Origin: Drosophila persimilis
Taxonomy: Eukaryota > Arthropoda > Insecta > Diptera > Drosophilidae
Reading direction: 5' to 3'
Length of the DNA stretch: 64,000 nucleotides
NCBI RefSeq assembly: GCF_003286085.1
Contig: NW_020825464.1
Coordinates: forward strand, 1 to 64,000
The position numbers and the translations under genes are program-made. Positions 9,656 to 19,883 of this stretch are shown here, piece by piece; positions within the stretch are counted from its first letter, which is position 1; each line of letters begins with the position of its first letter. A model generated the notes under the pieces. It ran no database searches and was not told where the DNA came from. It saw only the letters and a list, made by a program, of their open reading frames with translations.

Positions 9656-10439
9656 TTCACTATTAACTATTAACAAATAACTAGAAGAACTTGGCAATAA
9701 TTAAAAATATCGATTCTCTATCTTAGAAGTTACTTAACTGTTAACAAAGCCTCTCTATCGCTTCCTGTAGCCTATCATCACCCAATACTACTGCACGTAA
9801 AACTACTTCCCTGTACAATAGATCACAGCAAAGGGAACAGCAGAAGGAAGTGGACTACGACTACAGGAGTCTTTTCCATTACCCACTTAGATGAAATTGT
9901 TTCGTGTGCATTGAACATGATTTATTATGACACATAAACAACAGCTTAACTTCCGGGTAACTTACACACACATATGTCTGAGACTGGGACTGGGACTGGG
10001 ACTGGGACTGCACATGTATGCGTAAAAAATGAAGAAAAATGGCAAAATGACTGAGATATTGACTAAAAGCCCTGTGGCAGTAACAACACGACAGCTATGG
10101 CAATGGGGCAACCTCAAGGGCACTTACCTTTTCCGCATAAACACCCTCAACTCTTGGTCATAATAGTGACCCCCTCTCCTACCATTTAGAGCACTACTCC
10201 TCCTCCTGGGAAACCCATGCATTTGAAACAGGTTTGTCCTCTGGTTTCCTTCCAATTTTTATTAGCCAGCAAGTTGTTCCTTGGACGTAACGCTACCTTT
10301 TTTTATGTCATGGAATGGGGCCATCATGTTCACCCGTGCGTCCAGTGGTCATCATTTTTCTTGCCCCCATACCGGGTCCTAATTCCTCCCCTGACTATCC
10401 ATCGAAGCGGTAGTGGTTTCCATGTTAGATTCCTCCTTG
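9656..10439. other. Poc1 3' flank (unit 2)
   Basis: Same non-coding flank as after copy 1: AT-rich 3' UTR-like start, then unique DNA up to the DINE-1 at 10440. A minus-strand match to a splice donor (AAG|GTAAGT, 10122-10130) lies here, but no convincing exon goes with it. Confidence 0.5.
9984..10010 (+). repeat. GGGACT short tandem repeat
   Basis: Four ACTGGG-type hexamer units here, against about two in unit 1 (661-680) and three in units 3 and 4 (about 29758-29780 and 34307-34329). It is a length marker between otherwise near-identical copies. Confidence 0.8.
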
Positions 10440-11545
10440 TTATACCCGATACTCAAAATGAGTATTGGGGTATATTAGATTTGTGGTAAAAGTGGATGTG
10501 TGTAACGTCCAGAAGGAATCGTTTCCGACCCTATAAAGTATATATATTCTTGATCAGCATCAATAGCCGAGTCGATTGAGCCATGTCTGTCTGTCCGTCT
10601 GTCCGTCCGTCCGTCTGTCCGTCCCCTTCAGCGCCTAGTGCTCAAAGACTATAAGAGCTAGAGCAACGATGTTTTGGATCCAGACTTCTGTGATATGTCA
10701 CTGCTACAAAAATATTTCAAAACTTTGCCCCGCCCACTTCCGCCCCCACAAAGGGCGAAAATCTGTGGCATCCACAATTTCGACGATACGAGAAAACTAA
10801 AAACGCAGAATCGTAGAAGATGACTATATCTTCTAGAGTGCAAAATCTGAACCAGATCGTATAATGAATACAGCCAGAATCACGAAAACAATATCACTCT
10901 TTCTCGCTTTGTCTCTCTCTAACACAAAGGTTTCATGGTCGGTTTTGCCAATTGCAAAATATGAGTTCAAGGATCTCAGAACCCATAAGAGCTAGAGCAA
11001 CCAAATTTGGTATCCGCACTCCTATGATATCGGACCTTGATCGTTTCGTGTCCAAATTTCGCCACACCCCCTTCCGCCCCCGCAAAGGACGAAAATCTGG
11101 GGCAACCACAAATCTCAGAGACTATTAAGGCTAGAGTAACCAAATTTGGTGCACACACTCCTTTAAGATGTCACTATAAAACGTATATCTCAGAATTTCG
11201 CCGCACCCCCATCCGCCCCCACAAAGAACGAAAATCTGTTGCATCCACAATATTGCAGATTTGAAAAAACTAAAAACGCAGAATCATAGATAATGACCAT
11301 ATCTATTAGATTGCTGAATCTGGATTAGATCAGATCATTTTTATAGCCAAAAGGAACAAATCAATTTGCAGTGGCTACGCAGCGCCCGACGTCACGCTCA
11401 AACTGATTTTCTGTCTCTCTCGCACACACTGTTTGTCGTGTCGCTTAATATTAGCGGCGTCTGCCGGAGGAGAGCCATACTGACTTAGTATCGGGTATAA
11501 CCGTAGAGTTGCGGTGTCCGCAGCAACTCACAACGTTCCCCCTCG
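10440..11545 (+). mobile_element. DINE-1-type element, full length (D7)
   Basis: Full termini and 3' hairpin. It occupies the same site downstream of Poc1 as D1, D10 and D12, so it predates the duplication of the unit. Confidence 0.8.
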
Positions 11546-12057
11546 TTTTTTGTGTGTCGATGTGACTGGGAAATGGGAAATTTATTGTTTTCGCCAGCGC
11601 CTGCTTCAGGTGCAGTGGCCAAGGGGCAGGATCAGGGCCCCCTGACTGGGGGATAGGGTGTCACTTTTGATATTTAAGATGCCGCACAATGGCCAATCCG
11701 CCAGCCACTTCTCGGTGACCACTCGATGGCAGCTCTAATTTATACGCATCGCCTGCATGTGACACCACCGACAAGTTTGAGGGCGCATTTGTCGTCCTTC
11801 CAAAAAGTTTCCCAGTTTTTTCTATCCATCTATTTGCAATTCCAATGATTTTTATGGTCATGTGGGGGGTCTGGGCTTTCCAGGCGAAGTAAAAGCAAAA
11901 AATGTTGCATTGACAAATCTAATAAACAAATGACAGTCCGACAGTTGGACAACTGTGTGCAATTGATCGGAGTGACTAAATTGCATACACATGTTGCGAT
12001 GATGAGTGGGAATAAAGCCAAATAAATAAAGGCTTTAGTTTGGTGAAAGAAGCTGAG
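11546..12057. other. host flank left of the BEL/Pao insertion
   Basis: Unique non-coding sequence matching 35866-36377. It is continuous there with the sequence found here only after 18419. No gene identified. Confidence 0.6.
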
Positions 12058-12428
12058 TGTGGAGATAATGGTTTTTATCCCCAATCGGCCGACTAATTAT
12101 TTCAATTAAATAAAACTCGGCGCAGAAATAAAATTGCGATATGCTCTTTAATGCGTGACATCCAAATTGCAAGTGTTGCTTGCCTGCCCTTTACATTGCC
12201 GCTCCGATCGCTAAGCGCAGCTTCGCTCGGCCGACGTCGGTAGGCAGACGCAAAGCGGAGATAGCGAAGAGCGAGCTGGCAGAGAGCGTTTAGCAGGGCA
12301 AGCAAGCGCAAAGCTTTAACAAACAAATGAGTGACATAGACATAAGTAACAAACAAAATAAGCGGCTGAGGGCCAAGAATTAGGTGCTATTTGGTAAGCA
12401 GCTAATCGGCTGCGTTCTGCTCCGAACA
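12058..12428 (-). repeat. BEL/Pao 3' LTR
   Basis: 371 bp; I found no difference from the partner at 18043-18413. It contains the gag-pol stop codon (12380-12382), so the polyprotein ends inside the LTR. Confidence 0.95.
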
Positions 12429-15400
12429 TTCACCCCCCGTTGGAAGGCAAAGACTTTCGACAGATCCATCCTGAAGGGGCAGAACCGCAATTTTTCAACG
12501 GCCCTCTTGAAAAGGCCTCTTTGAGTGCGGATGACGACTACCCTGATGGTTCCATCTTTTCCTGGGATGACGCTCTCAATGCGGCCAAGCGGCGACCTTA
12601 ATGGTGGCAGCGTTTCCTCTTTCATCATGACTAGCGCTCCTAGCTTGATGTTTGGAGACGATGACCGCCACTTGCTCCGCTCCTGAAGAATCGAAAGATA
12701 CGCCGTGCTCCATTTTCTCCAAAACGCCTGCTTCATTTGACACAGCCGCTGCCATCGACTAAGTAGGTTGACCCGGAGATGCGTCACATCTGGCTCGTCG
12801 AATGCAGCTTTCGGGGCTCCATTGAGAAAGTGGTTTGGCGTGAGCACATCTAGGTCATCGGGACTTTCTGTAATTGCATAAAGCGGACGGGAATTTAACA
12901 AAGCAGAGATTTCACAAGCCAAGGTCTGAATTTCATCAAGAGTAAAAATGTAGGTCCCGACGATGCGATGAAAATGATATTTAGCTGCTTTAACAGCCGC
13001 CTCCCACAAACCCCCAAAATGTGGTGAGCGAGGGGGGATGAATTTCCAATCGATTCCACTAGAAACGCAGAGATGTGACACAGCCGACGTATGAGGATCG
13101 CTGAGGAACATTTGACGAAGCTCCAAAAGCTCATTTTTTGCTCCTACAAAATTTGTTGCGTTGTCTGACCAAATGATTCGAGGTTTGGGACGTAGACTTA
13201 TAAAACGCCTTAATGCTGCCAGAAAGGATTCTGTAGATAGATCCCGAACGACTTCCAAATGAGTTGCTTTGGTGCTAAAGCATACGAAAACAGCGATGTA
13301 ACATTTGATAGGAGGCCTGCTTCTGACTTCCGACTTGTGATAAAAGGGTCCGCAAAAATCAACGCCCGTTGTGTGGAATGCTGGATTAGTCCTTACGCGA
13401 TCCGCAGGCAAGTTTCCCATGATATGTTCCCTCAGCACTGGCTTCAAACGAAAACATCTAACACATTTGCGAATGATTCCCGCAACATATTTGCGTCCAC
13501 CAATAGGCCAGAATTTTTGCCGAAGCAGTCCGAGCAATCCTTGAGCTCCTGCGTGGAGAAACCTTTCGTGAAAGAAGATAATAATAGAGACAGTGACAGG
13601 ATGTCCCTTAGGAAGCAGGATCGGGTGCTTCGCGTCGTAGTCCAATTCGGCATTTTGGAGGCGGCCTCCAACCCGCAGCAATCCAAAGCTATCCAGAAAT
13701 GGATTCAGTGAGGCCATCGTGCCTTTTGACGGTAGGGCCTGTTTGCTGGTGAAGGCCCTTATCTCTTCCGAAAATTGTTGCTGCTGTATTGCCCTTATGA
13801 GCAAATGCGTACCATTTTTGATGTCGATTACGGTAAGTTGACCCTTCGACCGCGCTATGCCTTTGTCCTTGAGAATGTAGAATCGATATATGTAAGCAAA
13901 GACGCGCTGCATGGATCCGAATGAGTTTTGAAATTTGCAATCGTACGATACATCCCTTTCGTTTGAAACAAGCAATGCTGCATGACGACGTTCTGGTACA
14001 TCGGTTGGCAATTGCAAGCCTGCAGGCCACTCCGAGCTCGCAAGACGTAAGAATGGTGGTCCAGAGATCCAAAGGCTGCTATCCATTAGTTCAGCGGGCG
14101 TGGATCCACGTGATATGATGTCGGCAGGATTCAACTTTGTGGGCACGTGATGCCAAGTCATTCCAGCGGTGAGCTCCTGAATCCGCTGAACTCGATTAGA
14201 AACAAATATATTAAAATTCAATGGTGATTCTCGAATCCAGGCAAGGGCTATGGACGAATCCGTCCAGCAATGTATTTGGCATGGAACTGATAATCCCTTA
14301 ACTATGGTGGACACTAGTTCGGCTAATACGAGGGCAGCGGATAGCTCAAGCTTGGGGATAGTCATACTTTTCAAGGGCGCGACTCTGGATTTAGAGCATA
14401 AGAGATGACTTTGCACAATGCCAAGAGCTTCCGAACGCATGTATACACAGGCGCCATATGCTGCTTGGCTCGCATCACAAAACGCGTGCATTTCTAATTT
14501 GGCTTGCTGCCGAAGCACGTAACGTGGAAACTTAAAGTTTTCAACCATCGACAACTGCGAAGTCAGCTCAATCCAAGTCGTATGTAGATCCTGGGGCAGG
14601 CTTTCGTCCCAATTCAACTTTAGGCTTTCGTTCCATAGCGACTGCATAAATATTTTAGCCTTTGTGATGATGGGAGAGATGAGCCCTAGAGGATCGTAGA
14701 ACCTAGCTAGTGTAGACAGGACCGAACGCTTCGATATTGGGCCTGCAGCGGTTCCGACGTGAGCGAAGCTAAACAGAAGATTGTCCGTGGTGGGATCCCA
14801 AACTAGACCAAGCGCCTTGGTTACTTCAGTTCCGTCATGAAAGGTAAGGAACTTTTCGCGATCCGCCTTCGATACGCCTTCCAAAGCAGCGGGTTCATTG
14901 GAACACCATTTACGTATGGGAAAACATCCTTTCGAAAGTAGCTCCTTTACCTGCTGACGAATCTTGATGACAGAATCAATGCTGTCCCCTCCAGATATGA
15001 GATCATCGACATAGAAATCTCTTCGAACAACATCTGCGCCAAGCGGAAAACGTAATTCTTCATCATTTGCCAATTGATGCATAGCACGAATTGCTAAGAA
15101 AGCGGCAGGTTTGGTTCCGTAAGTAACAGTCTCCAACTTGAACACCTGAATCTCCTCCTTCGGGTCATTGCGCCATAGGATGCACTGCACGTGCGTATCG
15201 GGATGGGAAACGCGTACACAGCGGTACATTTTGCAGATATCGCCACACAAGGCGACTTTAAAAAAGCGGAAACGAAGCAGAGTTATCAAAATTTTAGGTT
15301 GGATGGTGGGTCCAGCCATTAGCGCATCATTCAGTGATACTCCAGACGCTGTTTTGGCAGATCCATCGAACACTACGCGTAATTTGGTGGTTGTACTATC

Positions 15401-17680
15401 CTGCTTGTGGACGCAATGGTGAGGCAAGAAGTACTGCGGGAGGTCTGACTGCCGCGAAGCTGGCGACATGTGTCCTAAATCACGATACTCCTGGAGAAAC
15501 TCCATATATTTTTCCTTAAGCTGTGCATTTTTTGCTAGCTTCCTCTCCAAATTGAGAAATCTACGTAGCGCCTGCTGATACGATTCTCCTAATTCCTCTA
15601 GACTGAATTTGGTTGGCAACCGCACGGAGTAAGCTCCGGAATCTAGGCGAATGCAGTTTGTGACGAAATGCTGTTCGCAATGAACATCTTCCTCCGAAAT
15701 TGATGAGGGCGAATAATCTCCATCGACTTCCCAAAAACGCCTTACAATATCGCACAAATTAGTCTCGCAAGCGGAGATGACAGGGGGATCTTCAACGGCT
15801 GCTAGCGCCGCACGGGCTTTCTCAGAGTTTTTAATACTCCCTGACACAATCCAGCCAAGTTTCGTCTTCTGCAATGTTGGCAATTGGTCTGACAGTCGAA
15901 TCTGTCCAACGCACATTAATTCGAAGAACAGACCAGCACCTATCAACAGATCGACACGCTGGGGCTTGGCGAAATTGGGATCAGCCAGTTTTAGATTATT
16001 TGGCATTGGCCAATCCTTTGCGTCTAGGCCGAAGTTAGGCTGCATTCCAGTGATTGAGGCAGTGATAATTGCAGAGAGGAAACCGTGATAGCTTTTGTCT
16101 TGAGATTGCAGGACGATGTCTACAGCCTTGCTGGATGGTAGAATTGACTCTCCAATACCGGCGATTTGAACGTGAGACGGGTGAGGATCTAACTGCAGCT
16201 GATTGGCGAGTCTCGATGTTATAAAGTTAACCTGAGAAGCGGAATCTAAAATGGCACGACATGGAATAAGCGATCCAAAACGGCCCCTGACATATACGAT
16301 TGCGGTAGCTAGCAGCACGTTTTGGCTGGGCAGAGATTTCTGACTCGAGGGGGGAGGGCTGGAATATTTGCTTGCAACTAGGGCACTTGCAGGATCATGC
16401 TGGGTCGGTTCCGTGCTCGGCGACGGCAACTCAGCGTCAGCGCCCGACTGCATGTGGAGCAGAGTGTGATGCTTGGCTTGGCAATTTCTACATGCCCCTG
16501 ACTTGCAGCGTTGCAATGAATGGCCTTTGTTGAGGCAGTTTAGACACAAATGGCGCTTCTTCACCTCCTTGTATCGAGAAAAGACAGGAAGATCTAGAAA
16601 TGCCTGGCATCGGGATATGTAGTGATGAGAAGATTTGCAATACTTGCATGTTGAGCTAGTATGATCGTTAATGGAGGTGATTAGGGTGCTAGGTTTACTT
16701 TCTCCCACCTGCTGGCTAGGAATTGTTACCATAGCCGATCCCAAATTTTCCAGCATCCGACATCTTGCTTCCAAGAATGAGGCCATGCTTGACCACCTGG
16801 GCAATCCTGACGTCGGCAAGCTCTCCTCCCATTTCTCCTTGGTCTTGTGGTCCAATTTCGTGCCTATGATGAAGATCAGCAACCCATCGGAAATCTCCTG
16901 CGGGGTCGCCAAGGTCTGCAGTGCACGCAAGTGCGAATTGATTTTATCGCTGAGCGCGCGCAAGCCGATAGCCGAGCCCTTCTCCACCCCTTGCAGCCCG
17001 AAAATAGCCTTGACGTGTGCCTGAAAATGCAACAGTTTATTATCGAATCGCAATATTAGTAAATTCAACGCCTTGTCATAATTCTCCTCAGAAAGTTCCA
17101 AGGAACGAATCGTATCCAGCGCAGCACCATCTAGACATCCACGCAGATATTGGAATTTTTCGATGATTGGGATACGATGGTCTTTGTGCACCATTGTCGA
17201 GAACATTGAGTGGAATTCTGGCCAATCCATGTAGCTCCCACCGAATCGCGGAAGCTGCAACTCGGGCATTCGAGAACGGCCTATACTACTATAGCCGAAC
17301 AACGACGAATTCCCCTCGAGAGTATGCCGAGCTGTTGAATTGGCAACATTTACCGTGCGCGCAGCCATCAACTCCCGCGAAAGCCTGGACCTAACCTTGA
17401 CGTAAACATTCGAAAAGTCCAGCCGGGCATCATGGGCTAACTGCAGGAAATCCAACCTTTCAAGGCTCGTTTGAGCGGCATCGAAATCCGCATTCATTCG
17501 CTCAATTTGCTCTAAGCGAGCTTGAAGTTCTGCCTCATCTAACTCGGCAAGCTCTTCCTTGGTGAGAAAGCGTTCCATGGCCTTTAGTTGGCGCGCGACG
17601 GACTCGGCCTTGTGCTTGTAGAAATCAACATCACTCGGCATTGCTGCGTTCGCGACATTGGTAGGCTCAGGTGCTGCCAT
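12380..17680 (-). CDS. gag-pol: BEL/Pao Gag-Pol polyprotein (1,766 residues, intact)
   Basis: One open frame encodes all enzymatic functions in the BEL/Pao order. A charged helical N-terminus (about 25-100) and a Gag-like DUF1759-type region (about 140-290) come first. A CCHC knuckle cluster follows near 345-405 (CLNCLNKGHSLQRC). Then come an aspartic protease with DSAS near 477, reverse transcriptase with the YVDD catalytic box near 889, RNase H with a CDAS motif near 1063, and an integrase with a zinc-binding region near 1370-1420 and D,D,E core (GVDF, WSDNATNF near 1503, PHFGGLWE near 1556). The protein would assemble particles, copy the RNA and integrate the cDNA. There is no env-like frame. 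The final 15 residues are encoded by the 3' LTR. I see no frameshift or stop, so it may be active. Confidence 0.93.
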   Translation of the reverse strand: MAAPEPTNVANAAMPSDVDFYKHKAESVARQLKAMERFLTKEELAELDEAELQARLEQIERMNADFDAAQTSLERLDFLQLAHDARLDFSNVYVKVRSRLSRELMAARTVNVANSTARHTLEGNSSLFGYSSIGRSRMPELQLPRFGGSYMDWPEFHSMFSTMVHKDHRIPIIEKFQYLRGCLDGAALDTIRSLELSEENYDKALNLLILRFDNKLLHFQAHVKAIFGLQGVEKGSAIGLRALSDKINSHLRALQTLATPQEISDGLLIFIIGTKLDHKTKEKWEESLPTSGLPRWSSMASFLEARCRMLENLGSAMVTIPSQQVGESKPSTLITSINDHTSSTCKYCKSSHHYISRCQAFLDLPVFSRYKEVKKRHLCLNCLNKGHSLQRCKSGACRNCQAKHHTLLHMQSGADAELPSPSTEPTQHDPASALVASKYSSPPPSSQKSLPSQNVLLATAIVYVRGRFGSLIPCRAILDSASQVNFITSRLANQLQLDPHPSHVQIAGIGESILPSSKAVDIVLQSQDKSYHGFLSAIITASITGMQPNFGLDAKDWPMPNNLKLADPNFAKPQRVDLLIGAGLFFELMCVGQIRLSDQLPTLQKTKLGWIVSGSIKNSEKARAALAAVEDPPVISACETNLCDIVRRFWEVDGDYSPSSISEEDVHCEQHFVTNCIRLDSGAYSVRLPTKFSLEELGESYQQALRRFLNLERKLAKNAQLKEKYMEFLQEYRDLGHMSPASRQSDLPQYFLPHHCVHKQDSTTTKLRVVFDGSAKTASGVSLNDALMAGPTIQPKILITLLRFRFFKVALCGDICKMYRCVRVSHPDTHVQCILWRNDPKEEIQVFKLETVTYGTKPAAFLAIRAMHQLANDEELRFPLGADVVRRDFYVDDLISGGDSIDSVIKIRQQVKELLSKGCFPIRKWCSNEPAALEGVSKADREKFLTFHDGTEVTKALGLVWDPTTDNLLFSFAHVGTAAGPISKRSVLSTLARFYDPLGLISPIITKAKIFMQSLWNESLKLNWDESLPQDLHTTWIELTSQLSMVENFKFPRYVLRQQAKLEMHAFCDASQAAYGACVYMRSEALGIVQSHLLCSKSRVAPLKSMTIPKLELSAALVLAELVSTIVKGLSVPCQIHCWTDSSIALAWIRESPLNFNIFVSNRVQRIQELTAGMTWHHVPTKLNPADIISRGSTPAELMDSSLWISGPPFLRLASSEWPAGLQLPTDVPERRHAALLVSNERDVSYDCKFQNSFGSMQRVFAYIYRFYILKDKGIARSKGQLTVIDIKNGTHLLIRAIQQQQFSEEIRAFTSKQALPSKGTMASLNPFLDSFGLLRVGGRLQNAELDYDAKHPILLPKGHPVTVSIIIFFHERFLHAGAQGLLGLLRQKFWPIGGRKYVAGIIRKCVRCFRLKPVLREHIMGNLPADRVRTNPAFHTTGVDFCGPFYHKSEVRSRPPIKCYIAVFVCFSTKATHLEVVRDLSTESFLAALRRFISLRPKPRIIWSDNATNFVGAKNELLELRQMFLSDPHTSAVSHLCVSSGIDWKFIPPRSPHFGGLWEAAVKAAKYHFHRIVGTYIFTLDEIQTLACEISALLNSRPLYAITESPDDLDVLTPNHFLNGAPKAAFDEPDVTHLRVNLLSRWQRLCQMKQAFWRKWSTAYLSILQERSKWRSSSPNIKLGALVMMKEETLPPLRSPLGRIESVIPGKDGTIRVVVIRTQRGLFKRAVEKLRFCPFRMDLSKVFAFQRGVNVRSRTQPISCLPNST
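12429..12440 (-). other. BEL/Pao polypurine tract
   Basis: On the minus strand, ACGGGGGGTGAA immediately precedes the 3' LTR. This is the expected place and composition for the plus-strand primer. Confidence 0.7.
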
Positions 17681-18016
17681 GTTGAGGTTTTAAAAGAGTC
17701 ACTCAGCACGACCGAAAAAAACACCCTGTATACGTATAAACGTGCGAACCGAAAGCAAAGGGATTACAGCTAATGCCTTCAGCTGTGCAGCTGTGCGAGC
17801 TGTCCGATTCCGCTTTGTACTCCGCTTGTGTGTATTAGTGAGTTCGCTGCACTGCACTGACCGAATTGTCGCGACAGAGAAATTAATAGCCAGCAATGCG
17901 TGTATGTAGGTGTATGTGAGTATGTTTTAGCACCGAATTGTGCTTAACCGCCGAAAATTTGTTAAGGCTAACGAATGTCGATCGCGAATGATAATTAATT
18001 GACACTGCAACTCAGA

Positions 18017-18035
18017 GATCACGTCGGGGTCACCA
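18017..18035 (-). other. BEL/Pao primer-binding site candidate
   Basis: On the minus strand TGGTGACCCCGACGTGATC begins 7 nt inside the 5' LTR boundary. TGG at the start fits pairing with a tRNA CCA end. I cannot name the tRNA with confidence. Confidence 0.6.
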
Positions 18036-18042
18036 AATTTTA

Positions 18043-18413
18043 TGTGGAGATAATGGTTTTTATCCCCAATCGGCCGACTAATTATTTCAATTAAATAAAA
18101 CTCGGCGCAGAAATAAAATTGCGATATGCTCTTTAATGCGTGACATCCAAATTGCAAGTGTTGCTTGCCTGCCCTTTACATTGCCGCTCCGATCGCTAAG
18201 CGCAGCTTCGCTCGGCCGACGTCGGTAGGCAGACGCAAAGCGGAGATAGCGAAGAGCGAGCTGGCAGAGAGCGTTTAGCAGGGCAAGCAAGCGCAAAGCT
18301 TTAACAAACAAATGAGTGACATAGACATAAGTAACAAACAAAATAAGCGGCTGAGGGCCAAGAATTAGGTGCTATTTGGTAAGCAGCTAATCGGCTGCGT
18401 TCTGCTCCGAACA
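18043..18413 (-). repeat. BEL/Pao 5' LTR
   Basis: 371 bp; I see no difference from 12058-12428. It should contain the element's promoter. Confidence 0.95.
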
Positions 18414-18418
18414 CTGAG

Positions 18419-19501
18419 AATGTAAAGTAAAAAACTGCTCGGAGCTAAGTGATTCCGTGGTAGAAGGTGTCCTGAAAGATGAAGATTGAGTCTCAAGAGG
18501 AGGTTTAGTAGATCTCTTAGACCTTGGGCTACCTCTGCCTTAGGGACCTCTCATAGGCATTCATTCCCTCTTCAATTGATATACATTTCCCATATATTAA
18601 GCAAACATTCAGCAAACAAAAGCCCACAACTTCGTTTAAGTATTTAAGCGCCCGCTTTTCACTCTGTTTCATACCCACAAGGAAGTGAATTTCCCTTCGC
18701 TATTCCAGCCAGCACTTGTTGGCATCATCTTTTTGTGGCCTTTTATATTGGGTTGTGGTTGTTGCTTGGTTAATTGCTTGCAGCACAATGTTTAATTGTT
18801 TTATGGTTCATATGCATCTCTCTCACCGACACTCACTTTGCCTAATTGGATCGCTCATTATCCACAGGGAGCTGGCTGTGTGGGGGTTCACCCTTGCGGA
18901 GCATCGTGCAACGTTCTACTTTCTCCCTGACAAGAAAAGACAACCATTTGACAGCTCCTTCTATGAGGGACTCTTGTCATCCTCATCTCATACCAAAACG
19001 TCGCTTAACTGCTTGAGGTTTTTCGGTTAAATGCACTGACGTTCCTTCCATTACCCCAGAAGCCATTAGGGCTAAGTGATTTGTTGTTGTTCCTCAGACT
19101 GCGCTTAGCACCTTGCAAATTGCCATCTCCAAGATGGGTATGGAGCAGAGCAGAATGGTTTCCCTGGGAATGGTTTGGGAGCGCAAACTAATTGTGCGGA
19201 AGCGCAGGACATTTTCTTCTGGATGGTAGAACAAGTCCTGCTCCAGTTTCGTCAGAACATATTTCTCATATTTTTCAATGGGCTCTTCTCTGGCTATCTG
19301 GCTATCGCCCCAAGACCGCAGTCAACTGCAGAGCCAAAGTGTCAAAGTTTATGAAAATTCTATGCATTCCGCATTGTTCTCGGTGCCAAAAGTTTGCACA
19401 AAGTAAGCAAACTTTCCCCAGATACAAATTTTTCATTCGAAACTTTACCATTTCTCCCATATGAGTGGTGAGTGGAAGTGTCATAGATAGATGTGGATAT
19501 T
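18419..19501. other. host flank right of the BEL/Pao insertion
   Basis: Unique sequence matching 36378-37460 with few substitutions. It ends where the copia-like LTR begins (GATGTGGATATT|TGTTGG) in both places, so the copia insertion point is shared. Small open frames here lack coding support. Confidence 0.6.
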
Positions 19502-19750
19502 TGTTGGAATACGCCTATTCCCACATTCAAATAATAACATTAAATAATATTATCGATATGTTAGGTATTATTATTATGAGTTAGTCTGGTCACACTTGAA
19601 GTGTCGACTCTCCCTCTTCTTTTGTGATCTCAAGTGTGTGGACCGGTGTTGCAGCAAAAAGTAATCAATAAATACATAAATAATCTTTAAAGAAAAACAT
19701 AACTTGGTACTGTCTTCCGTTTACTAATTGTCATAGCCAGTCTACCAATA
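19502..19750 (+). repeat. copia-like 5' LTR
   Basis: 249 bp. It starts TGTTGGAATACGCC and ends GTCTACCAATA, directly before GGTTATGGGCCCAG. It belongs to the LTR variant with GTGTCGACTCT and CTTCTTTTGTG, as at 24500 and 37461. Confidence 0.9.
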
Positions 19751-19764
19751 GGTTATGGGCCCAG
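19751..19764 (+). other. copia-type primer-binding site
   Basis: GGTTATGGGCCCAG is complementary to the anticodon-arm segment CUGGGCCCAUAACC of initiator tRNA-Met. Copia is known to use an internal tRNA-iMet fragment as primer. The same 14 bases follow every LTR of this family in the window (37710, 42479, 47442, 52396, 57112, 61612). Confidence 0.85.
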
Positions 19765-19883
19765 TCCACGCCAATTTAAATAAATTAAATTAATAACAAA
19801 TAGTTGTGAAACTAGTTCCGCGTGCGTTCTTGTGTAGTTTTTTTTTGTAGTGTGTGTGTGTATAATATATACATACATAGAAA

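Larger units (their letters stand above)
12058..18413 (-). mobile_element. intact BEL/Pao-type LTR retrotransposon
   Basis: A complete 6,356-bp element read on the minus strand. It has 371-bp LTRs (12058-12428 and 18043-18413) starting TGTTCGG and ending CTCCACA, a primer-binding-site candidate next to the 5' LTR, a purine tract (GGGGGGTGAA on the minus strand) next to the 3' LTR, and one open gag-pol frame. The 5-bp target duplication CTGAG lies at 12053-12057 and 18414-18418. The empty site with a single CTGAG is at 36373-36377, proving insertion after that segment was duplicated. Intact frame and identical-looking LTRs point to very recent insertion. Confidence 0.95.

Noticed and set aside
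10122..10130. Perfect minus-strand splice-donor match (AAG|GTAAGT)
   Set aside because: The sequence upstream of it on that strand has stops in a short frame and no recognisable exon.
13259..13711. 150-residue plus-strand frame inside the BEL/Pao element
   Set aside because: Antisense to the integrase-coding region; shadow frame.
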